Assembly: GCA_000469685.2 (NCBI GenBank)
Contig: LS997565.1
Span: 34,150,145 to 34,214,144, forward strand
From: Haemonchus contortus
Taxonomy: Eukaryota; Nematoda; Chromadorea; Rhabditida; Trichostrongylidae
Direction: 5' to 3'
Length of the DNA: 64,000 bases
Shown: positions 36,664 to 49,500 of the stretch, in pieces
Numbering within the stretch: position 1 is the stretch's first letter
Layout of the letters: each line of letters begins with the position of its first letter
Program-made: the position numbers and the translations under genes
Notes under the pieces: model-generated
The model's database searches: none
Told to the model about the DNA's origin: nothing
The model's input: only the letters and a program-made list of their open reading frames with translations

Positions 36664-37680
36664 ATCGCCCTAGAACATCTTCCAAATGAAATTTATCATC
36701 ACATTACCGTACCTCCCTGACAATGAGTCAGAAATAGAGCAGGTAGTCGACCAAAGGACGTACAGAGGATTCTTCGAACAAAAATTTTTCATATTGGTGC
36801 TCGTTATATTACATTGTTGTTCGCGAGAAAGTACCTTCTGACAACATTAGGAAGAGTCTGGGCAATTACAACATCTCCACACGTATAAAGTCCAACTTTG
36901 TAATATGTCCTACCGCAGGAAGGAGCCTGCGGAAGGTGCGGTTCATAGCATTGTTTGTTAGAGGTGTGGAAGTGAATGTGTTATGGAGACAGTCAGACCT
37001 TTTAGTCCTAAAGATGAATTCTATGCCTCAGCCTTCACTGCCTTAGGTAGTGCTGCATTTGCAAGACGATCTCCAGAAGCGATTATCAGACCATGGTCGA
37101 GGTCTTGGCGCATCAAACACAAACAGACACGAAAGTACTCTTAGAAATTTCAGCTTGGCCTAGCACTATGACTTCCTTGTACACTAGCGAGATTGTTGTC
37201 GTAAAGTAATCGCGAAGCTCACGAAGCACCGAACTGGTGCACACTTGTCGCCAAAGAGCTCTGTATCGACAGCATCAAAGGCCCTTTAGATCAATGAACT
37301 TAGGATATAGCGGCATCCTGTACCTTCGCATATCGTTCTAAATCTCCACATCCATAGAGACGATTACCAGGTCACGGTCGAGGTCTGGGCGTATCAAAGC
37401 TAAACAGGACGGCAGCATTTCTTAGAAATTCCAGATCCTGGGTCTGAAAGTGAGCTATAAGAGGCGATTAGTTTCAAATAGCTGTGGACTCACCTCTTTA
37501 TAATGGAATAAGTACTTTGATTCCATCCTCCCAGACTCCGAAGTAGGTGGTTTTGCCAAACTGTTCGTCAGTCAACTTCGCAGGTAATTGTCGTTAATGA
37601 ATTCAGATTGATACGATAGAAATGTTCATGAAATTGTGTGATTTTATGCGAAACCATTTTATAACATCAGCAAGTTGATG

Positions 37681-38271
37681 TTCAGACGTAATGGCATTTT
37701 TGGAAGCCTGAACTCAGCTCGGGATCACGATCCGCGCATTCTCAAATAGGTGCTGTTCAGCGACCGCACGACAAAAACCCTACAAAGAGTTTGGAACCAA
37801 CTTTTTGGTTTTTTCGGTTGCTCACAGATTGAAAATCCTTATGCGAATTTAGTCAAGGCAAGTGTGGTTCTTCCCTTACAGGGAGCAGAATTTAAGTGTT
37901 CGTGAACATCTACTCGTCTACATTCTCTGGAGAGTAAGTAGTCAGAACTACACTACTGTATTGTTAAGAAATAGATTTTTTCTCAGGCATTGTTTTCTAA
38001 AAGAGAACCTGAGTGCAGGAGAATTCTTCTTTCCAAAGGTGGTGTTAGCCTCTAACTATCTCGAGTCAGACCATTACAGTAAACTCAAGGAGAGTGCAGT
38101 TGTTCACAATGGGGCGGCATGCCGTTGCAGTTGTCGCTGGTTTTGTTGGGTGAGTCAACTCTTATCCCTTCCCCCAGACAGGAACACATCAATTTTCGCT
38201 TAGATGAGTCATAAAATTCGTTCAAATGTACCAAGAATGGTTTGTCCGGGAATTCCAGAACCAGTAATATT
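37681..38271. other. Gene-free stretch
   Basis: A 113-aa ORF (37862-38203, plus) shows no known domain. No other feature. Confidence 0.35.
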
Positions 38272-38413
38272 TAATGACTGGTATGTGTGTTGTTTACTGC
38301 AGATGAGTTTTCACAACTACTATTTTTCCATAGCAATGGTGTACAGCGATTTTCAGTAGTTGTATAGTCCACCATAGGGAGCTATTTTCAACCCTACATA
38401 TGAGCAATGGTTT
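38272..38413 (+). repeat. Dispersed repeat R4, copy 2
   Basis: Direct-orientation partner of 30583-30715. Confidence 0.7.
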
Positions 38414-38523
38414 GAATGTTTTTTTTTTTCGAATTAAATTAGTTTGAATCAGTTTGTTGTTGCTAAACTATCGCATTATAGTCTCCAACTTCTCTCTTGT
38501 TTTAACCATGGCATTATTGTTTA

Positions 38524-38690
38524 CGTTGGTAATATTCTTCTGCCATTCGAGGTTTTTGGATGGAACACTTTATTAGGTTAACGGCCTAACGTTTCGACGT
38601 AATCGTCGTCTTCAGAGGCCAGGCTCCACCGTCAAAGCGGATTCTATCCCTCGAACGGCAGAAGAATATTACCAACGTATGGCATTATAT
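38524..38690. mobile_element. Short inverted-repeat element with a hammerhead-like core
   Basis: About 160 bp bounded by a roughly 30-bp inverted repeat: ACGTTGGTAATATTCTTCTG then CC(A)TTCGAGG on the left, and its reverse complement ending CAGAAGAATATTACCAACGT on the right. The interior, read on the minus strand, contains CTGAAGA, a short self-complementary segment (CGAC...GTCG), then GAAACGTTAGG. This matches the CUGANGA...GAAA order of a hammerhead ribozyme, as known in Penelope-like and related retroelements. The ribozyme call is inference. Confidence 0.7.
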
Positions 38691-40083
38691 TTCTTTGGAC
38701 TGCTTCTTGTCAATTGATCGTGCTGTTCGATTGCTTCTGTTGTAGATTAGTGGGAATTGATCAACGATCCGATTCCGTAGCCAACGTTGTTTGTTCCCGG
38801 AGAACTCTCTGTTGTCTGATCAGTCGATAGAATCGGTCGTTAATCTCGTACACGAAACCCTTTTGAATTTATGGCGTTCGTGATTTATAAGTGAACCCTT
38901 CAACTTCTCCGGAGGAGCCTCTAAAGCAGATGAACATGTCAAAGGGCTAGGCTTGTGAAATAATAAACCGTTCCTTCTGAAAATAATCTCACAAGACCCA
39001 AAATATCAATGCATACGCGGGTGTTCCCCCACCTCTCCACCATGTAGGAGCTGGGAGTAAGGAAGAGATCATGAACGCCACTGATTTTGTTTTTCTTTTC
39101 CGGATATTCTCAAAGTCTGTCTCCTTCTGATTATGTTCCAGTTCACTTTCTTAAATCCGTCGGTTTTAAGATTTCAAGAGTCAGAATCCATTTGTTTCAG
39201 AACAACCTATATGAGAGGGATAGCTTAGCAAAGTCCTTCTAATAAATCTTAATTATATTTAAATCGTGAACTTTTAGGCATCATTTTCAATGAACTGGCC
39301 ATTCTAGAAGTATTTTCGAGAATATCTACCACGTATGCTCTTCCAGTAACTATTCATATGTTACGGTAAACGAGTGCTGAGTCAGATACCAAACATTTAC
39401 GTGAGAGAAGCCGGAATCGCTTGAGTTATTGCCAATAGAGCGAAAATTTGTCGACGGTAGCGGACGTTCGCGCGAGTTAAGCACAAATACAAACAATCTA
39501 CAGAAAACTTTTCTTTACTTTTGCGCACTCTATCTCAAACATCTCGTTCCTGTTCTTCTGAACGACTAAAAATTGATTTGCCGAATTCCTTATGTGAAAC
39601 TCGTTCGTCATTCGCCCAGAAACTCATAAAAATTTCCAGCATGGCAATTATTTCAGATGGAGGATGGCGTGGGCACTTCTCAACCCTGGTCAGCAACAAC
39701 CCCAGGTGTGCCTAAGAAGGTGAGGTGAACAGAATGGTCTTCCATTTTTGGAGGTCTTTCGAACTTAGCTTAGCCTCAAGTTAGTAGTGAGTCAACATTT
39801 CGCAGGGGAGTGCTCTAGAACGATTTAATCGTCTTAGCTACGTGAAATAAAACTACTAATCGTTCTGGCACAGGATCTTAGTCCTACAAGGTCAGGCAGA
39901 TTACTCTCCTAGTTGTGCTGACTAGGCTCTGTAATCGTCTATGAACACTTACATACTGGGGAAATTAAAAGAGTCAAGTCTTCCCACGTTCACGATTCTC
40001 GTTTTTGGGATGCGAAACAGCACTCGGTTTCACTCAGAATCATAGCCCCATTGAGAATGTGTGTGTAGCCTATACAATGACTT
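38691..40083. other. Gene-free stretch
   Basis: About 1.4 kb, no supported gene, RNA or repeat. Confidence 0.4.
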
Positions 40084-40596
40084 GAAGGCGCAGTTCGCAA
40101 CAATTTTGAGGTACCCGTTTTTATCCGAAAAGCGGAAGTATAGATTGGGAATAGCCAATCGGTAGGGAAGAAAGCAAGAGAACTCAGCGATTCGAAAAAA
40201 ATATGGCTCATCAAAATTAGGGAAAATAGAGGTTGGACGAGATTGCCATGACGGAAACAACATGAAAGGGGCATTCGGACGAGATTTCCGTTTTTGCAAG
40301 TGCGCAAAGAGCTGACTACATCAAGCTAGAACTGTACAGATCTGTCTTTCACTGTCGCTATGGGTCATGACAAATTGTTTGAACTTCATACGTGGGTTCC
40401 CTTGTGATCGATGCAGCCTCTACAACGCCGGTGAAGCTCGTCCGAGGATACACACGGGACAATCTTTGAGCCTTTATAACTCCCTAACTAGGCCGTTTTC
40501 CGACTTAATAGTGCCTTATATGGTTTACGCGGCGGGCCTCAAATTCGTCCTGTGGGGGAATCTCAGAAACCACTTTTACAGTAAACTGTGCCTTTA
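40084..40596 (-). mobile_element. MITE M1, copy 3
   Basis: Ends GAAGGCGCAGTTCGCAACA and CAGTAAACTGTGCCTTTA. The interior is strongly similar to copies 2 and 4. It is about 513 bp and immediately followed by a SINE fragment. Confidence 0.9.
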
Positions 40597-40597
40597 A

Positions 40598-40700
40598 GGT
40601 GGCCAGTTGATGACATATTATTGTTTTTATACTGCCAGACTAGTTTGGTGGCAGTTTGTCGAACCTGCAGAAATGGAAGGTCTGGTCAGGCTGAACGAGC
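40598..40700 (-). repeat. SINE fragment (body only)
   Basis: Contains GCCAGACTAGTTTGGTGGCA and GAAATGGAAGGTCTGGTCAG, matching the body of the 6-kb SINE copy. It abuts the MITE end, so one insertion interrupted or truncated the other. Confidence 0.6.
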
Positions 40701-41660
40701 GGAAATAATTCGCCTAAATGGGCGCTCTCCGAATGGATGTATTTATGTCGTTCGTTTTCTTTCCAATGGTTTCTGATCCAAAGGAGCAATATTCATAAAA
40801 CTGACTGAATGATTTTTAGTGGGAAGTTTCTTATGCCCGGTTCAAGAACTTTCCAGTACCAAAAGACCTTGTGAAGATATTCACAGTTCACAAATCATAA
40901 TTCATAGAAACAGTCGCGCAAATTTTACTTTGAGCACTCCATGTCTGTCTCATGCCGCAAACTGGACTGGTTAATGCTCAAAATCTTAATCTTTTAGATT
41001 TCAGTTCATAAAATGCATACAAACTTTCCTTGCTTTCCCCACCGTTCTCTAAGCCAAGCAATCGGCCAAAATGTCAGGAACATTCTGCAAAAAGCAAATC
41101 ATTTTCTGCTTATGTAGTGGCTGAGTAGGCTCAGTCATCGTCATCATCATCATCGTTCCTTAGCGATCGAAAGAAAAAAAAGAAGAGGGAGTGGAACATG
41201 TCGTTAGGTGCGGGAGTTGTATTTCTTCTTGGAATTTTTTTGACAAATTCCCTTCAAAGCCCGTGATGGCAACAGTTTCGACATGAACTTAAGGTAAGGC
41301 TAGGATAAATAGCAGTTCTGATGTCATAAGGATAAAAGCAGGTAGGCATGCTGACCATGGGGGTATTTTAGGGCAACAGCACATTTCACTTTAGGCCCTC
41401 CTGATAAGTGAATGAACTCCAACAACAGGGAATGTAAACGGCTCGTGAGATGGATCAACCTTCCCGCTTGACGATTACTTTGAGAAGAAATCTGCAGTGT
41501 TGGGGACAAAGCGCGCGTACAGTTCGACATAACTGCCATGAAAAAGTGACTTAACTTTATGTTATTTGCTAGAGTTACAACTCGAAAGGAGAGCGACGGC
41601 AATCCAAAGAATGATATAAGACTAAGTTGTTCATCAATGCTGAGCTATTCAGTTGTTTGG
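40701..41660. other. Gene-free stretch with a short ATC repeat
   Basis: A CATCATCATCATCG microsatellite is at about 41140-41155. No supported gene. Confidence 0.4.
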
Positions 41661-41911
41661 GTGGATATAGCAACTCACTTTCGCACACGCACGGTCTGGG
41701 AACCGGATCCCGAATCGATACTCACCTAAAAACCTTTCCTTTCATCATTCCGGAGTTGACTAAGTGGTATAAGACCCTTCTGGGATATTAACACTGACTT
41801 GTACAGCGACTGGCCACTGCAAGTCACTGCATAGGCCACACGCTCATGCGAAACGCCTTGCGATTCTAAATGGAAATCGAGTACGGGGCGCATCCCGAAA
41901 CGGGGTTACCG
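41661..41911 (+). repeat. tRNA-derived SINE copy 5 (plus strand)
   Basis: Decayed head with GGAACCGGATCCC (B-box region), the phrase ATCGATACTCACC also seen in copy 4, and the conserved tail GGGGCGCATCCCGAAA near 41888. Confidence 0.75.
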
Positions 41912-44900
41912 TCAAAGACACAATCACTTATCCTTTACTTAGCTATTTGGCGAAGGTTCTCCGGAGGCTAGGGACTTGAAGTGGTTGTTATTGCAGTGCC
42001 AAATTTGCCGAGAGTGGTCACAGAAGAAAAAATTCCACAAGAACGGAATTCCTGGATACCCCCAAAGGCGGTATGCAAGAGAAGGGTTCCCATAGGATTA
42101 CTGATAGTTTTTATGTCACTTTCTCGGTATTTCCTGGATGTGTCGAAAAATTGTGGGAATCTGCGAGGAGGACCACACGAAATGGACTGACCAGGAGGTC
42201 GTTGAAGCTCTTCCTATTTCGCTCTTCGTTTCACTTGAACAGAGTTTGTAGACCATTTTAATGGCTCCATTCAATATTCCTTCCGGGAAGAACCTAGAGC
42301 ATCACTCATAGGCACTCGCGAACATGGTCATTCTATCGGCTGAAAACTGTAGTGCCCGTGCCCACAAATAATTTTTTGCCTAGCACTTTTACTGGTGAAC
42401 CCTCCACTCGATCATTTCCTGGACACTGCTCACCGACCCAGCACCCAACAAATTTCATCCAGACGTTGGTGAGACTGACTCATCTGTGAGAAAGAAAAGT
42501 GCTGGGCAAAAACAAACAGAGAACAGCTAGAACCGGTGCAAGTACTATGTTTACAAATGTAAGGGCAAGTAAGTGCAGTTGTTAGTAAATTTTCTGCAAA
42601 CAAAAGTAAACATTCAAAAAGTGCTGGTAAAACAACATAGGAGCCCTACTACGACAAAGTTTGTAAAAGTGAATCTTCCAGTGATCGAGTTCAGCTTCGA
42701 AAATCCTGTGACGGAAAGAAAACTTTTCTTTAGAGTCTTTCTCAAAATGTTGAAATCTTCTTCGATGAAACATGATGGAGGCCCTTACTGAGTGAGGCTT
42801 CCATCCGTAGAATACTGCTGGCTCATAAGCATACATGTCATTTAGGAGCTACCGAGATCTTTTTCTACAATTTCACGACGACTCACCTCGCGGATTCACC
42901 CGATCCAACGTTGGAGGAATTTCACCGTAAATGCAATGGCCAGAGGTGAGTGAGTCCATTTGGTTCTACGCTATGTAGCAAATAAAGTGGGTCCGGACAT
43001 CAGCGTACAAAAAAAAACGCAGCAGAGTAAAGATTTGCAGTACCAGCTTGTTCGTAGCAGATGTCAGGAACCACTGCTATTCGTACCTTAGCATTTTGTG
43101 GCCCTGGCTCTTCGGTGAGATAGATTGAACCTGCACCGCTGTGACTTTTGCGATCACATCCAAAATTAAAGTGTATTGTCCTGCTGCAACTGTATTTCCG
43201 TTCCTTCGATGTGTTTCTTTTTATAATAGAACTCCTGAGTTCCATATTCTTGTAATTGTTTTCATTTCGATTTGAGACTATGTTAGATGTAAGCAAAAGT
43301 AAGGCAGCCAAAAAGGGACTCAGGAATCGTGAAGCTCTCTACTCTTGAGGGGCACGTGAATTGATACGAGGTCCTTCCCGAGTTGACAAAAACATTGAAA
43401 CTAACAACAAGAAGCGGTGAGATCCATAATCATAGACAAAATGAAAACATCTAGAACGATAACGATTTCGATTGGAAGGTCCGAACGGCAGCACTTCTTG
43501 GGAGAGATAGTGTGTGATAAGAGCGGAAACTTTTCATTTGAATGACCATCCAGTGTTTCGACTGGAAGGAATCGGTAGGAGGTATTGAGGGGGTCGGAAG
43601 AACCCAACTATATTCACAGGATATTTGCAAGGATCAGTCCAATGGCTACTTTTACATCAGTCAATCTTAAGGAGTCCGAATGAACAACTAGACCTGATGA
43701 TCCCATTGACTTCTTTTTGGCAGAATTTTGAACAGGAACAAACGTCAAGCCCGACGACACCTTTTGGCCAGAGAGTTGAAGCTTAGCTTCCAAAAAAAAT
43801 CTTTTCTCAGGAAATTCCTTACTTCATATGATTAATAAGGGTAATGCTCCAGTATGGAACCGGATGAGCAGCTAGCTGCTTTTATGGGTGGTGCAGCGCC
43901 AATCTCAAAGTATACAGGAGCAGCGCCAGTTCTTGTGCCGACTGTGCTTGACTGCTGCTCGCGAGCTATCTAGCAGTGGATCGTGATCAGACCGCTCTGT
44001 CCACAGTCGACCTCGCATGTGCTGACCGAAGGGGACTGAGTTCCTCACACATTTGCTTAGGAGATCGCCGTCACTTTCTTGTCCACTATATCGACACTAT
44101 TGTCCAAACGTTTCCCTTTCGGAGTACGATCGCCACCTTTTCACCACTGCCCGAACATTCATAGTGGTGTCTCTTTTGTTATTTTGATTGGTCTGCTACA
44201 AATTTCCTTTTGAAGTGGACATTCATGTGTATGCAGCCGCAGTGGACATTCCAGTGGTGCATTGTTTATTTTGGGCTGTGTGATAGCAGTTCTGGTCGGT
44301 CCTCCAGATCCAAGAAGCACAACAAAACTGTCAGCCACTCGTGAATTTCTCGTTTCTGGATGGTTTGCACTGGTAACTGCCTTTGACAACTTTGAGCCAA
44401 TTTTTGGTTCTTGATAGAACAGATTCTTCTGATTGCTCGTGCCACAACCAAAACTTTGCTGACTTACTCGACCAGAAGTTGGTAAGCAGCTACGCTCAGT
44501 CTAGTATCACTCGACCGTCATTTTTCTCCTATCGGATGTGATATCGTCTATCATTCCCAAGAACTCCGCCACTAAAATTTGTTTACAGGTTCCAAAGAAA
44601 GGTCTGATTCCAAAAGCGGTCTCGATCCCCTTGATCTTTGCCGAAAAACCAGAAAATTCTCGTCAAAATCGCGCCGAGCACAGTCGCCTGATCCCGAGTT
44701 TGTCCACACCTGGATACACTCCTCGAACTTCGAGTGGGTACCCACTTTTCTTTATCACAGCCCATTTTATAGCAGGTGACATGGGTATCTTTCAAGCTCT
44801 TACTTCACATTTTCTCTTTACCATGAGATCATATTTCTATCATTTCCAGTTTGGAACCTCATATCCAGACGACTGTAATCGACGAACGCCCTGGGCAAGA

Positions 44901-46583
44901 ACATTCGCAAGACGATCGACGGGTAGCCATGACGTTGGAAAAGGGTAATTCGGTAAGAGCTTTTTGTTTGATTTCGTGATTTTTTTTGTGGTCTGACCAC
45001 TCAAGTTTGTACTGCATTCTGGTCTCCTAGCTCATCTTTTTCATTGATATGACAAGAAATTTCCCTCGAGTCACAAAGCCCTTCGAAAGCAATTTGCGAA
45101 TTTCGGTATGATTTTCACAGCGTAGTAGACACCGAAGTTGATTCGGTGCCTAGCGAGCTGTCCAAATTTAGCTTTACACATTGATCATCGACTACCCACG
45201 TTTTTGGAGAGACCGAGAATTTCGGCAGTCATTAAGTGATGTAGATAAATCGATACCTCTCAACTTGGGACTTGGGTTGATCGCCCACACATTTTTCATC
45301 TTAATTGTCGAGCGATCAATCGATATCTGGCTGTATCACAAGTCAGAAATCACATTTCTATATATCTGCTAAGTGTTCAAGCGCATAGCTTATAGAGCGA
45401 AAACCATCAACAATCCGCCATATGCAGCCATACAACGGCACTTTCACCTTTGGACGGGACGTAAACGCACGGTCATACACGAAGACGCTATTCGTGACTA
45501 TAGAGCCTACCAACTTCTTGTAATGTCGGGAAGAGGCCGTACGAGTACCTTTTGTTCGTCGTCAATGTCGCCGGACACGAACTCCTACTGAATTGGCAAA
45601 AAAATGAAGAGGCTGCTCTGATAATAGGTTCTCAGCTTCCTCCTTGCTTTTTGAGAAAACGAAACTGCGAAGCCCGTTCCATGACCATATGGGTGTTTGG
45701 TTATGGGGACTTTCCAATACACGACTGTAAAGTGGAAACTCTTCTCATCATCCCTGCTCAACAGAACAGGCTGAATACTGGGGAGAGGAAAGCCATGTTA
45801 GGAATCAGGGTTTCAACTAGAAATTAGTGCTTTCCAAAAAAAGCGTTTTGCCAGCATAGTAGCCAGAACTCAAAAATGATTACCTCCAGCAAAAAACCAT
45901 TTTGGGAATCGGATTGGTGGCGTTTGAAAAATTCAAAAGGTCCTGGTGCAACGAGATCCAAGTCTAATAGCTTAACATTTCTGTTTTCTTGAATATCCTT
46001 CCCAACCGTCCGACATATAATACGTAAATGACAAAACGGAAGATCATCAGAGTGGTCTCAGGAGATATCATGCTTGCACTGAGATTCGAATCAGCTCTAG
46101 AATGGGGGACAAAAAAGTACTCGACCAAATACCCTGCCAACACCGCATGAAGCCTTCACCTACACGGAGACACCCTTAACTGGTCGGCTTGGGAAAGACA
46201 TGAAATACTGTGAGATTGGTGCTGGGGAACGGGTGTCATAGTGGGGTGTGCTTGAGGTTAGAAAAAGGAAATCCATCAACCCCCCCCCCCCCATTATTTT
46301 CGATTTTATCATACGCCTTTCATATCCGAAGACGTACATCGTGGAGGTAGGCATACAATTTAAAGGACTGCTGAGTTTCTAGAGGTATTTTTGACATTGG
46401 TGGACCGGTGCCTCCACATCCGCTTTTTTGACTTGCGAAATATCGCACCTACTGCTTTCAAAAGGGTATTCCATTAGATGCCATAAATAGCGTAGTCCTT
46501 CAACTTTTCATTTTTATTTGGCTCCGTTGTGATTGCTTTTCAGTGCTATGTAGGCATTTCCATTGATTCCCACTTGTTTTCAG
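41912..46583. other. Gene-poor stretch upstream of the otopetrin exons
   Basis: About 4.7 kb. ORFs of 136 aa (44538-44948, plus) and 91 aa (45552-45827, plus) show no known domain. The first, start-codon-bearing exon of the otopetrin gene should lie here but could not be placed. A run of 14 C residues is at about 46280-46293. Confidence 0.4.
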
Positions 46584-49500
46584 GAAGATATATTTCAAGG
46601 GAGTATATCGATTTCGAACGAACAAATTCGACGGGAGGATTCCTCATTATCATTCGAAAGTGTTGATGATAATTCTGATGTGAGGAACTCTGCAGAAGAA
46701 ACATGGAACAAGAGTAGGGAAGCGAAGTGAGTGAACTCTTTATACAGGAAGGCCCAGAAAAGGATATTTCCAAAGTACTGAGCGAATATAAAAATGGTGT
46801 GAATGAATGTTGACGAGGAAAGTGTTGTGCTCAGAACGTGCTTCTTCAAGGTAATAGTGTTTCACGTGTTTTCTTATGGGAAAAATAGGGAGCAGGCTTT
46901 GAGCATTACCTCGAGAGCATTACCTGTGCAACCATAGTTCGGTGAAGATCTAGTCCTCGTTCGCTCTCGCGTTTCTGTGTCATATTTATACCTCCATGTG
47001 TAATTATTTTCTGTGCTTCTCGTTCGTGGTTTCCCAAGTTTTGTTCCTCTAGGGATCTTGAACTACTTCAGCATTACTAGCGAAGAAGGTAAGGTCATTC
47101 CCGTAACGAGGGATCAATGAGGGAGTTTTGTATTCGGGAGGACTTACGGCAAAGGAGAGGGTCAAAGTCCTCAATAGTCAAGCTTCGTCTTGACTGGTGA
47201 GCATATACTGTAGCCAGGGGGAATCCTTGCCCAGTTCTTAATAAGTTGAACTCTTTGGTGTCAATCTATACCGTTTTTGGGATGCGCCCCTGCATTCAAC
47301 TTTTATTCACAATCGTGGTGCTGTTTTGAATGCACATGTGGCCTATGAAAATAAGGTGTAGTGGCTAGTCGGTGTGAAAGTCGGTCCTTTTATCCTCCCA
47401 CACGAGTCTGGTACCATTTAACGTCTTAGTGGATAAAAACTTCAGGTGGTCTAGATCGGTCGGCCCGGGATTCAATCCCGTGGCCACGTCTGTGTAATTC
47501 AGGCAAATTGCCTTGACGCCACCCTTCCCTGCTTCCTTTACATCCTTCGCTTAAAATGAAATGTGTAATGTAAAGTTAGCTTTCGATGATGAAATTGTGC
47601 TACTATGAGTGCCACCCACTTGTCGTATTGTTAGAAAGCATGTTAATACGTTCAAACAACCCTCAGGGCAAAGGCATTCGAAATAGTGTATGCGTTTTTC
47701 TGAAGTAAACATGGAACCAGTTGCTAGATGTGGGAGCAGTTCTGGTCCTACGATCAGTAGAAAGGTGAAGAAAACTTTTCTAATTTATGTCAAGACCCAA
47801 AGCTAAATAAATATTAGGCATGAAAATATGAATTTGCTTGAAGGAAGATCCAGAGCCTTTCACATGAACGGCTGTTAAATGGTGGACTGATTTGTTAATG
47901 GTTTTCCTTTCAGAGTGGGAATGTTCACGGCTCTCACTGCTTTCTACAGTTTGTTTCTAACAATTTTCGCCCTTGTTCTCGAACTTTCCCATTTGCTTTC
48001 TGGAGAAGAACAGAGGGAGATTAGTACGAAAGATATGGTCAGTAGAATCTTACCGTTCCGATTTATAAGTGTCTTCCCACCATAAGTCTGCTGACTGCTT
48101 TCAGATTTTTGGAATGTACATGTACGGGGCATCGATATTGTTCTTCGTATACATGTATGTGGTGTTGTTACTGGATCCTCGATGGTATTGGACTATCGAC
48201 GTAATAAAGGTAATTTCCACATCATACTAGCATCTACACAGTCTTTAGGAGTTAGAGGGTCCCTTACTCCTCATAATCAGATAACATGAAGCGAAAACTA
48301 GTTAGCGCAATTCGTAGTACATTACGCAAAGAGCCGCGAGCAAAATTGCGTCTTCGTTAAAGGCCCAGTTCACGATAATTTTGAGGTACCCGTTTTTATT
48401 CGGAAACCCGGAGTATAGGTTGGGAATAGTCCATCGGTAGAGAAGAAAGCGAGGGAATTCGCCGATTTCGAGAGAAATATGGCTCTTAAAAAGTAGTGAA
48501 AATAGAGGTTAGACGAGATTTTCGTGACAGAAATAATATGGAAGGGGTATTCGGACGAGATTTTAGCTATTGCAATTGCACAAAGAACTGACTACATCAA
48601 GCTAGAGCCGTACAGAATTGCCTTTCAGTGTCGCTATGAGTCATAACAAGTTGTTTGAACTTCCTAAATGGGTTCCCTTGTGTTCGGTGCAGCCTCTACA
48701 ATGCCGGTTAAACTCGTCCGAGGGCGCACACGGGCCAATCTTTGAATCTTTATAACTCCCTGACTGGTCCGTTTTCTGACCTGATAGCGCCAGATATGGT
48801 ATACGCGGGGGCTTCAAATTCATCCTGTGGGAGAATCTCAGAAACCATTTTCATCGTGAACTGTGCCTTTAATCATTTGTTAGTCTACCAAGCACAAAAG
48901 CAAAAGCTGGGTTTTTTATTTGGAGGGTTTAGGACAGCGATTTGTTTTGATGTGATGTCTTCGGTTACAATGCCACCAGTGCAAAATACGCCACTTATCG
49001 CTTTTTTGAAATGCATCGTGAGAAAATTGATCTTGAGAAAATTACATGGTACGACAAGGGAGGTTTGCATACTTCAGCCAGGCGTGCAAGCGTCAACGGC
49101 TACGTCTCTGAAAATTTCCAACTTCTTTATGGTGTGTAAAGGCTTCGCGCTCTCCCCACTGTTCAGAGGCTCTATTTCACTGAATGTTCGGGGGCCTACA
49201 TCGTCTTCATTATTTCGGCTTATTGTTAGTACTAGCATGCAAGAGCAGGACATACTCGAACATTATGTTTGGTCCGACCACATGCCAATTTGGGGGCTCA
49301 GAGTAAGCGAAAAAGAGATCGGAAACGTAACCACGGGACTGTAGGAGCAAGTCTATACCGGGATTAGCGGCACTGAGCTTAAACTCGGATCGACGGTGAT
49401 GTCTGATGGAAGTCTGGTTCCGGAAGTGGATCAATGTGTTAGTGCGGCCTGGGCTAGCTTTCACATTGCAAAAAAGCACAAAAGCTTTTCAAATAAAAGA

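Larger units (their letters stand above)
34912..37680 (+). repeat. Decayed tandem duplication, unit B
   Basis: Repeats the block order of unit A: GTGCATAGTACCGATTTCT (34921), AAAGCCAAAAACATTGTCTG (35941), ATGTGAAAACGATGAG with GTAATACACAAGAAACTACT, a GTAGTCGACCAAAGGAC block (36741), and CGATAGAAATGTTCATGAAA (37615). MITE M1 copies interrupt it (35178-35828 ends only; 36153-36663 complete). A short minus-strand reading near 37240-37330 gives FDAVDTELF, reminiscent of the reverse transcriptase KAFD block. That makes a non-LTR origin possible but unproven. Confidence 0.75.

Noticed and set aside
47450..47500. Second tRNA-like T-arm (CCGGGATTCAATCCCG)
   Set aside because: Same SINE family in minus orientation; acceptor and anticodon arms do not form.
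48742..49344. Longest ORF in the window (200 codons, plus strand)
   Set aside because: It starts inside a MITE copy and lies within an otopetrin intron; no domain is recognisable.
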